The notes beneath the pieces are model-generated. The model did no database searches, was not told the DNA's origin, and was given only the letters and a program-made list of their open reading frames with translations. The translations under genes were made by a program, and so were the position numbers. From Gigaspora rosea (Eukaryota; Glomeromycota; Glomeromycetes; Diversisporales; Gigasporaceae), in assembly GCA_003550325.1 (NCBI GenBank), contig QKWP01001272.1, positions 4,455-68,454 of the forward strand: a DNA stretch of 64,000 nucleotides, in the 5' to 3' direction. Positions within the stretch are counted from its first letter, which is position 1. Each line of letters starts with the position of its first letter. This document shows, piece after piece, positions 55,901 to 64,000 of this stretch.

Positions 55901-57749
55901 TTGAAAAAGATGAGCATAAGGCATTCATTTATTATCAAAAATCTGCGGAGATGGGTAATGCCATTGCGATGAATAATGTTGGAAATTGTTATTATAAAGG
56001 AATTGGAGCTGAAAAGGATGAACATAAAGCATTCGAATATTACCAGAAATCTGCGGAGATGGGTAATGCCATTGCGATAAATAATGTTGGAAATTGCTAT
56101 TATAAAGGAATTGGAGTTGAAAAGGATGAGCATAAGGCATTCGAATATTACCAGAAATCTGCAGAGATGGGATTTACCATTGCGATAGGTAACCTTGAAG
56201 TATATCGAAATAGAATAGGAGTTGAAAAATATGAACATAAAGCATTCGAATATTACCAGAAATCTGCGGAGATGGGTAATGCCAGTGCGATGAATGAGCT
56301 TGGAAATTGTTATCGGAATGGAATTGGAGTTGAAAAGGATGAGTACAAGGCATTCGAATATTACCAGAAATCTGCGGAGATGGGAAATGCCATTGCGATA
56401 GTTAACCTTGAAAAAGATGAACATAAAATATTCTTCTATTGCCAGGAATCTGCAGAGATGGGTAATGTCAGTGCGATGAATAAGCTTGGATATTATTATC
56501 GAAATGGGGTTGGAACACAAGTAGATATTCAAAAAGCCAATTATTGGTTTCAAAAAGAAAGAGATAGTTATCAGGAAATGATAAAGCCAATATATGAAAA
56601 TCTTGAAATTGATGATATTGTTAAAAATTTATTAGACGATAAGAGATATCAATTGGAATGGATTCCTTATGATGAATTTAAAGATATCAAAGAAATAGGA
56701 AAAGGTGGATTTGCTACTGTATATATGGCGAAATGGATAAAACCCAATAAATATTCTGTAAATCAAACATTCGCACTTAAAAAGATTCATAATCAAGAAT
56801 ATTTAATTGAGGTATTTATTTTTTTTATTAACTGTTAATGGTTTATTAATTGTTTATTAATTTTTTTTAATTGCTAATGTATTTTTAAAAGTTAAAAGCA
56901 TATTGTGAAATCGGATACGAGAATCCAACATTTTTAAAATGCTATGGAATATCAAAGGATGAAAAAGGAAATTATGTTCTTGTTTTAAAATATGCTAGTA
57001 TGGGTTCCTTATGCGAAAATCTTAGTAAAATATCGCAAATGGAATGGAAATATAGGTTAAGTTTGCTGCTAAGTATAAGTTCTGATCTTAAAGCGATTCA
57101 TTCCCAAGATCTTATTCATCGAGATTTACATAGCGGTAATATTTTGCAAGATAATTTACATAGCGCGTATATTACTGACTTGGGACTTTCTATTCAATCC
57201 CATAAACAACAAAATAAGGTTTTTGGGGTTTTACCTTATGTTGCTCCTGAGGTTTTGAATAGTCAACCGTTCACTCAAGCTGCCGATATTTATGCTTTTG
57301 GAGTCATCATGTCAGAGATATCAATTGGACAACGACCTTTCGATGGTGAACCATTTAATGAATGTCTCGCAATTAAGATATGTAATGGGTTGCGACCTAA
57401 TTTTGCTCCAGGAACTCCTGATTGCTACATTAGATTAGCAACGCAATGCATGGATTCTGATCCGAATAAAAGACCTACTGCTGAAAAAATTAATTTGATA
57501 ATAAACAGTTGGCTCGATTGTATCAATTCTATAAATATTAATTTATTTATTGAAAACTTAGATAATAAAAACGATATTCAAAAACAGTTCTTAGTTGCTA
57601 ATATGTTTAATATATTTTCAAGCACACAAAAACACCCGAATAGTATGTACACCTCAAAACTCATCAATGTGCAAGAAATCACCAAAATTTTATCAAAGAT
57701 GGTCATTACTGGCACTAGTAAATCAATAGATAGCGTGGAAATCCCCTAA
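52963..57749 (+). CDS. Sel1-repeat protein kinase, 1,568 aa, one intron
   Basis: Exons 52963-56811 and 56892-57749; the intron has donor GTATTT and acceptor AAAAG, and the phase is kept (..YLIE / LKAYCEIGY..). The start chosen is MSNYNNLF; an in-frame ATG 28 codons upstream would read through a TA microsatellite (YIYIYIYI). An N-terminal acidic region of about 110 aa precedes more than 30 Sel1-like units of 26-37 aa (to about residue 1190). The kinase domain follows: GKGGFATVYMAKW, FALKKI, HRDLHSGN, DLGL instead of DFG, VAPEVL, RPTAEKI, then a tail with HPNSMYTSK. No signal peptide or membrane segment, so cytosolic. Sel1 solenoids bind partners; a signalling role is expected from the family, substrate unknown. 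The interior is made of recent 186-bp repeats. Divergent from the gene at 43314. Confidence 0.88.
54430..55690 (+). repeat. Higher-order 186/213-bp tandem repeat in the Sel1 array
   Basis: A pair made of one full Sel1 unit (..GNCYYKGIGVEKDEHKAF..) and one shortened unit (..AIAIGNLEKYEHKAF..) recurs at about 54443, 54629, 54815, 55001 and 55187 with an exact 186-bp period, and then twice as 213 bp because DRNEIGVEK is present (near 55373 and 55586). Copies are nearly identical in DNA, so the expansion is recent. Confidence 0.9.
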
Positions 57750-58914
57750 TGAGTGTTTTTTTTTTGTTACAAGTTCGACACTAAGTGATGTGTGATGCAA
57801 CAACTTTAATTGGTTAATTTATGTCAATCAAAGCGTGATATTTGACCAATCAATCAATTTAATATAGACGCGTACGCAAAAATGGCTGCAAAATTTTATA
57901 AAGATACTTTCTGACGATTAAACAAATCGTGAAAATGGTAAAGATCATAATTTAATTTAATAATCGATTTTATATTTTCGTGAAAAGTACATTTCTGTAA
58001 TTGTTATCAAATATCAAATAAGTTATAAGTACTAATGTATTATCAATGTCATAATTATCGTCCTATTTAACAAAATTGATTTAATTTTTTGGTCTTTTAA
58101 TTATTAATGAATTTGATTGGTTAGTATTGTTGTACGTCGGAATCGAATTTTTTTATGAATTCCGAATCAACTTATGTTACAATAAAATTCTAAATTTACT
58201 CTATTGGTTAAAAATTAAAATTCTACTTAATAAAATAGTTTACAGTAAAATTTAATCAATCATTATTAAATCAATAAAAATATTTGATTAAAATTTTTTT
58301 AACTTGTTCGTCAAATCGCTCTATACTGTAAATTTTTTAACAATGACTAAGTTGCAATGATATCCTGCAATATATTTGAAATATATAATGTGAAAATTAT
58401 GATTTCTGTATTAAAATTCTTCAAGATCCATTAAATGAACTATTGGAACCGCCAAAAATCATTATTTGGCTAAAAAACATTCAGGTTATAAAACCTTAAA
58501 ATACATACAAATCCTGTATTGTAACTTATTAAGTTGAATAAATATTCCAGTATATCTCGTTGACAGAACATATGACAGTTTATGTTGGTTATTCGAAACT
58601 ATAAGATGCGATATGTATTTTAAATTTTAAATTAAAACTTGTTTTCTTTTTTCTGTATTCCTTTTTTTTCCTTAAATTGGCCTTGATGAATAAAATGCTA
58701 TACCTTGAGTATAGCCGAATTTTCATTTTGAATTCTCATTTTGTGACAGAGTCTCATATTTTCCACCTGCAACGCCAAAATAATTGCAATAAGAACAAAA
58801 GCTCTAAATATTCAAACCAATTTATCTTTTGTACCTCAATTAAAGCCTACCACATTAGGACGTAGAGTAATTCATGTTAGATCATTAATTAAGGTGACAT
58901 TTATAATTTAAATA
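57750..58914. other. Downstream of the plus-strand kinase gene, no gene
   Basis: AT-rich, frequent stops, nothing recognised. It presumably contains the kinase 3' untranslated region. Confidence 0.45.
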
Positions 58915-59155
58915 TGGGGGGCGTCAATAGAAACCAGGCAAATCATTTTTGGTAATTTTTTTTTAAACTTTAGATTAAAATATCTTAACAACTATTAAAC
59001 CAATCTTGATAAAATTTTTTTTATTTTAATTCTATAACTACATAGAATTAAAATAAAAAATTTTTTATCAAGATTGGTTTAGTAGTTGCTAAGATAGTTT
59101 AATTTAAAGTTTAAAAAAAAATTTACTTAGAAACAATTTGCCTGGTTTCTATATC
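58915..59155. mobile_element. ~240-bp foldback, end TGGGGGGCGTCAATAGAAA
   Basis: The left end TGGGGGGCGTCAATAGAAAC then CAGG faces the right end CCTGGTTTCTATA, which lacks the outer TTGACGCCCCCC part. The interior is a near-perfect palindrome around GATTGGTTTAGTAGTTG. Shares terminal words with 8447-8694 and 62760-63017. Confidence 0.68.
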
Positions 59156-59662
59156 TAAATAACGCATATAAATATTTAGATTATAAATATTATCTTAAAT
59201 TAAAATATTTTTTTTACAGAACTAGGCTCAACTTTTTTCAAGATTGTAAAGATCGAATTTACCAATATTGAAGCATCTTAAGTAGAGTATTCGGTATAAT
59301 AATCTTTCAATAAATTAGAATGCTTATGGCGTAATTTAAAGCCAAATAACCCAAATTGCTCAGACAAACTTTGTTATGCCTAGAAACCCAAATACTAGAG
59401 CAGAAAGAGTTTATTTTAGATAGTGTTGTTGATTATAATTGTATAATTGTTATATGTTTGTTTCTAGTGCTATTTTGAACTTTTCAATATGCTTTGAAAA
59501 TACAGATAGATAATTTAAAAAAGTAACATTATTGTGCCTGGCATATATATCAATAAAATTTTCAATATTTCTTACATTTCATTACTAAATAACCGATTGT
59601 AAAAAAATAAAATTAAGCTTAATTATGAATAAGAAAAAATTTATCATTGACATCTTATGTTG

Positions 59663-59751
59663 TTAATCGATTACATTTAACCACCAATTTTCTGATTCCT
59701 CCTTCAGCAAATTAATTTCATTTTTTAGTTGCTTGTTTTCAGCCTTAATAC
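59663..59751 (-). pseudogene. Coiled-coil-like terminal exon, isolated
   Basis: After AATATAG on the minus strand come codons for IKAENKQLKNEINLLKEE and SENWWLNVID with TAA (59663-59665). The heptad spacing of L, I and N fits a coiled coil. A second coding-like stretch (KPLSTIYENHKRPLADLNK at about 59811-59867) lies upstream, but its donor does not join in phase, so the gene model is incomplete. Not recognised; possibly the 3' end of a decayed gene. Confidence 0.35.
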
Positions 59752-60398
59752 CTATATTTGAAAATAAAACATGAATTACATGACTCCCCTAAATATTTGA
59801 CACTTATTTAAATCAGCAAGTGGTCTTTTATGATTTTCATAAATCGTAGACAATGGCTTTTTACAACAGAAGACTTAAGAATTAAAAAAAAAAAAAGCGT
59901 ATTTCAGAAATAAGTGAGTTTAAAATTTTTTTGTGTATTATATTTTTTTGCTTGTAGTCTTTTCTTATGTTATTAATGATCTTCTTTTGGGTTTAGGTTC
60001 TTGTTATGTTGTTTGTGTTTTTGGATTCTTAAATCAGAAAATGAATTGAAGTGTTTAGAGACTTTTATTTTTGTAGACTAGTGAATTTTGGAACATCCAC
60101 ACAACGTTCATAGGAGATTAGATTATTTGAGTTGATGTTCCCATATGAAACTCTTCAATAACAGACTTAAGACATAAAGTATCATAGTCATCTTTCGTCA
60201 TATAAGTGGGTGCTTAATATGCTGTAAATGAAAATTCAAACATAATTAATAAAAATGCTCATCAAGTAATAATAATATTTGAATGCAAGTTTTTAAGGAA
60301 AAAACCTAACTAGTCCTTTCTCAAGAATCAGTAAATATTTTTTGAAGAAACTTAATTGTATTATTCCTTTGTAGTACTGAATGCCAAACGGTAGCTAC

Positions 60399-60673
60399 CC
60401 TATGAAAAAAAATTTTCGGAAAAACATGGAAGTTGAACACGGAAACATACGTAAAAATATGTAAAAAATACGTAAAATGTACACTTTCCGTGTTTTTGGA
60501 CAGGAAAACACCGTATTTTCCGTGTTTTCTAAAACACGGAATGTCCTTTTCCGTGTTTCAAAATACAGTGTATTTTCCTGTCCAAAAACACGGAAAGTGT
60601 ACATTTTACGTATTTTTTACATATTTTTACGTATGTTTCCGTGTTCAGCTTCCGAAAATTTTTTTTCATAGGG
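60399..60673. mobile_element. 275-bp near-perfect palindrome, ends CCCTATGAAAAAAAATTTTC
   Basis: The left arm, including AAAATGTACACTTTCCGTG and TTTTTGGACAGGAAAACAC, is matched by its reverse complement with very few differences. CTA borders both sides (60396-60398 and 60674-60676), a possible 3-bp duplication. Open frames here on both strands mirror each other and are not genes. Confidence 0.82.
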
Positions 60674-62310
60674 CTATCTTTGCAATATTGTTTTACTATA
60701 GATATAAACAAGAATTGTTTTGATAATCTTACAAAGAAAAATCTTTTATATTGATGGAAAACAATGTTAGTTAAATGGTGATCACCTTTGCCACATGAAT
60801 TAGTAATCTTACAAAAAAAATCTCAGAAATAAACCTTTGAGGTACCGAAAACTATATCAATCAAATAATACCTTTATAACTTGTTAGAAATAATAATATC
60901 CTGATCCATTGGGAATTAACGAAAACGAAGTTTCTGCTTATTCACATATGAATCAGGATATTATTAATTAATCCTCCCGTGATCTTGATATGGTGGTCAG
61001 GGGATTATGTATATAATAATCTTTTTCGTTACACCAACAAGCTATCTGGACAATCTCGCGGACTTGGCTACTACTACAGTAGGAACCTTTTTTTAAGTCT
61101 ACTGACACCTTGTCTTTTATTCTCTTTACGATAGAAAATCCGTTAATATAAAGTGAAATTTTGCACATGAAATAAAAAAGCTAATAGTTCAAAAAAATAG
61201 TTTTTGACACAAGATTTGATGTAAAATAAAATCATGTGATAAAATTATAACTATCTAAACAGATATAAATATATATATTAGCTACTGCATGATTTACGAC
61301 GCAAGATCTGATATAACGTGAAAATCAATCTCAAATATTTAATACATATTATAATTTTTTTTTTTTTTTTTGGAAACTTGGGTAAATTATTTCCTCTGTT
61401 AAGCATGATAAATTATTAATAAATTTGAAGTTCTCGCCTTATAACATATTCACTTAATCCTTCTTAACCCTGCAACTTGCATATTATACATTACTGGTCA
61501 AAGTTCAAAGTTATAAGTAATTAACCAAAAGTTTTTAACTATTTTTTTTATATTTTTTATATTTTTTTTGTTACAAAAGTTTCAGAACGCGATAATAGAT
61601 TTATTAGATATAGTGTATTATATAATGCGTAAAACAAAACTATGAATATTCAATGATTTTTCAATAGGATAATAGTATGTGAAATTTCAAGCTTATTAGA
61701 TATAGAATTGAATATAAAGAATATAAAAAAAAAATTTAATAACGATAGTTATAATTTACATACTAGAGATAATATCTAAGAACCATTTTAATTAGGCACC
61801 CAACTTTAGTTGCAAGTTCCTAGTTAGAAAAAATATTTAATATGATAGATCATTAGAGCTTTTTAAATAACTAGCGTGATATTGATGTTTTTAGAGTGCT
61901 TGTACTTAGTAGACATTTAATTATATCTGTAAAAAGATTGTTGTATATTATTGATAGGAGTAAAAAAGATTAATTTTTATAGGAAGACAAAAAAATTAAA
62001 AAGAACTTAGAAATAAATAACATGTAAATTTATATATTACTAATAAACTCAGTCAAAAATTTAATATACAAATAAATTATTAATAAAATATCTTTTAAAC
62101 GGTGGTGGTTGAAAAATAACACGTGTCGATTGAGAATCATGATTGATATATAATAAAAGTATATAATCAAAGCATACATATATGATAAATTTTCACTGGC
62201 GAAATAAGTATACATTATCGTGCAAACACTTATGATCATGAAAAAATTTCTTATTGTTATTTTTTGTATGTTATTACGTAAGCGCAACAATCCCAAATTA
62301 AAACTCAGTT
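60674..62310. other. Intergenic stretch, no supported gene
   Basis: The minus-strand frame 60968-61168 has a slightly coding-like part (SVDLKKGSYCSSSQVREIVQ) but nothing else supports it. GGATTATGTATATAATAATC and neighbouring words are AT-rich noise. No RNA gene is convincing. Confidence 0.4.
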
Positions 62311-62674
62311 AGCCAATCACAACTTTTAAATCATGATCATAATTTGCACGATAACATCGATATTGGATCATGCGATGATAAATATCACAAAATTTGTTCT
62401 GTCGGAACAAATGATTGGTTGAAACGTGCCGCTACGCGGCACGTGTCAGCCAATCATTTGCACCGACAAAACAAATTTCATGATATTAATCGTTGCATGA
62501 CCAATATCTTATAAATATTGGGCAAAAATTGTAGAATAACGGTAATTTGGCAAATGATCACGTGCCGCTCTGCGGCACGTGTAGCCAATCATTTGCCAAA
62601 TTAACTGTATTCGGCAATTTGTCCAATATTGGCGTTATCCGGCAATTTATGATCATGATTGGTAGGGAGTTGCT
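62311..62674. mobile_element. Foldback complex with two GC-rich hairpin tips
   Basis: Outer arms: CCAATCACAAC..ATCATGATCATAATTTGC on the left against the reverse complement of GCAATTTATGATCATGATTGG on the right. Inside are two separate hairpins, 62354-62506 and 62514-62630, each tipped by ACGTGCCGC-TAC/TCT-GCGGCACGT flanked by CAAATGATTGG/CCAATCATTTG. The GC-rich tips stand out from the AT-rich surroundings. A diverged half lies at 47695-47790. Confidence 0.8.
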
Positions 62675-62759
62675 CGCGAGTTTTTTAATTTAAATAAACA
62701 TAACACATGAAAAAATAACAAGAAATAATTTCATGATCATATGAGTTTGCCGGATAACA

Positions 62760-63017
62760 TGGGCAGCCGTCAATAGAAATCAAGCAAATCAACATTTGAA
62801 AAAAAATTAATTCCTTAGCTTTCACAGCTTATATCTCAATGAATTTTAAAGCTATCTTAAGGATTTAATATTCAAAAGAAGCTTACGATCTAAGCTTTCT
62901 TTTGAATATTAAATCATTAAGATAGCTTTAAAATTCATTGAGATATAAGCTATGAAAGTTAAGGAATTAATTTTTTTTCAAATGTTGATTTGCTTGATTT
63001 CTATTGACGGCTGCCCA
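62760..63017. mobile_element. 258-bp palindromic foldback, ends TGGGCAGCCGTCAATAGAAA
   Basis: The left end TGGGCAGCCGTCAATAGAAA and the right end are exact reverse complements for about 40 bp, and the rest of the arms also match with few changes (loop around AGAAGCTTACGATCTAAGC). Related by CGTCAATAGAAA to the elements at 8447 and 58915. Next to it, 63045-63142 is a further small inverted repeat (TTTAGATATCTAAAG). Confidence 0.82.
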
Positions 63018-63285
63018 CATGCTTTATTCGAACGACATACAACTTTAGATATCTAAAGTAGCACTTGACTAGAATTACATACATAAAGATCTAATTTCAG
63101 AGGCTTAATTCTAGTCAGGTGCTACTTTAGATATCTAAAGTTGCAACTTCAAATATGACATATGTATATTTTTGCAAAATTGTAACTATACAAACAAAAA
63201 AAATTTTACTTGTAATTGTGCAAGTAAAAAACTTTTTTACTTGCACAGTTGCAAGTAATTTTTGTTTTGAAATTTAAACATTGCT

Positions 63286-63596
63286 TAAAACTGTTTGCTA
63301 GAATTTCGTCTTCAATAAATTTTAAATGCATAATATAATGAAAAACAAATTAAACAAGGTTATGCATTGATTCTAATATATCCTTTAATCCTTTATATAC
63401 ATTTAAAAATTCATAGATTAATCAATCAATCAAGGGTGTTCACAAGTATCAACCGAGATACATTTCATAGTAATCGAAATAGTGTACAAGCATTATGATG
63501 CAATTTTAGCTACTGTTATAACACTTTGGATGAATGACGATATTATTGAGATATACTCAAGCATTACTATTATTGTAATTTTAGTGATGCCCGATT
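63286..63596 (+). repeat. Copy of the kinase upstream flank
   Basis: Aligns with 51604-51922. After GATTGCG at about 63596 the homology to the flank ends and Sel1-repeat DNA begins. Confidence 0.88.
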
Positions 63597-63602
63597 GCGG
63601 AG

Positions 63603-64000
63603 ATGGGTAATGCCTTTTCGATGAATAAAGTTGGAAATTGCTATTATAAAGGAATTGGAGTTGAAAAGGATGAGCATAAGGCATTCGAATATTACCAGAA
63701 ATCTGCGGAGATGGGAAATGCCACTGCGATAGGTAACCTTGAAAAATCTGAACATAAAGCATTCGAATATTATCAGAAATCTGCAGAGATGGGTGACGCC
63801 AATGGAACAAATGGTGTTGGATATTGTTATCAGAATGGAATTGGAGTTGAAAAAGATGAGCATAAGGCATTCATTTATTATCAAAAATCTGCGGCGATGG
63901 GTAATGCCATTGCGATGAATAATGTTGGAAATTGTTATTATAAAGGAATTGGAGCTGAAAAGGATGAACATAAAGCATTCGAATATTACCAGAAATCTGC
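63603..64000 (+). pseudogene. Truncated paralog of the Sel1 kinase gene (runs off the window)
   Basis: From ATG at 63603 the frame reads MGNAFSMNKVGNCYYKG and further Sel1 units including GDANGTNGVGYCYQNGIG and GIGAEKDEHKAF, in the same order as 53800-54300 and 55700-56060 of the intact gene. The N-terminal region, start codon and 1 kb of upstream sequence are missing, being replaced by the flank copy at 63286-63596. Whether a kinase domain follows cannot be seen. A deletion after duplication is the simplest reading. Confidence 0.75.

Noticed and set aside
53239-56553. Antisense open frames of 1,104 and 523 codons across the plus-strand Sel1 array
   Set aside because: Repeat units whose length is a multiple of three and which lack antisense stops keep the other frames open for the whole array. 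The sense strand has the Sel1 consensus and kinase domain.
60433-60723. ORFs of 60-96 codons on both strands with HGKCTFYVF-like text
   Set aside because: Mirror products of a near-perfect palindrome.
60968-61110. Possible tRNA or tRNA-derived element on the minus strand (TAGCTTGTTGGTGTAACG)
   Set aside because: An A-box-like word is present, but no good B box, no acceptor stem and no tail.

Overview
The window looks like nuclear DNA of an arbuscular mycorrhizal fungus (Glomeromycotina, most like Rhizophagus). The pointers are very AT-rich intergenic DNA, introns of roughly 65-90 bp, giant Sel1-repeat proteins fused to a TKL-like kinase domain (HRDLHSGN catalytic loop, a hallmark of the expanded kinases of this group), and a very high load of transposon debris. 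The species is inferred from gene style. No RNA gene, CRISPR array or bacterial-type operon is present.

Layout. 1-9,000 is repeat DNA: a ~128-bp minisatellite, short inverted-repeat elements (MITEs) with clear target duplications, one MITE inserted inside another, a poly(A) retroposon and foldback elements. 9,101-21,013 holds three tandem paralogous seven-exon genes for a major-facilitator-type transporter, all on the minus strand, in ~5-kb repeat units that MITEs have hit differently. 22,200-24,520 is a hAT-like MITE followed by a ~327-bp array of alternating palindromes carrying a small retroposon.

24,911-40,346 is one LTR retrotransposon (696-bp LTRs, 4-bp target duplication ATAC). Its 5' LTR is split by a 9.6-kb insertion with a perfect 13-bp target duplication. 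The insertion reads best as a tRNA-headed SINE into whose A-tail a full-length LINE jumped, and at least three MITEs then hit the LINE. The original insertion order is therefore recorded in the sequence. The LTR element itself has no recognisable reverse transcriptase and was probably non-autonomous.

40,350-64,000 is dominated by two divergently oriented Sel1-repeat/protein-kinase genes: a minus-strand copy (43,314-47,332) with three frame lesions, and an intact-looking plus-strand copy (52,963-57,749, one intron, 1,568 aa). Between them lie a cysteine-rich small ORF, relics of a third kinase and of other genes, and two MITEs. The window ends inside a truncated duplicate of the plus-strand gene whose upstream flank is joined directly to the interior of the Sel1 array. 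Genes likely to be functional are the three transporters, the plus-strand kinase and perhaps the small Cys-rich ORF; nearly everything else is mobile DNA or decay.
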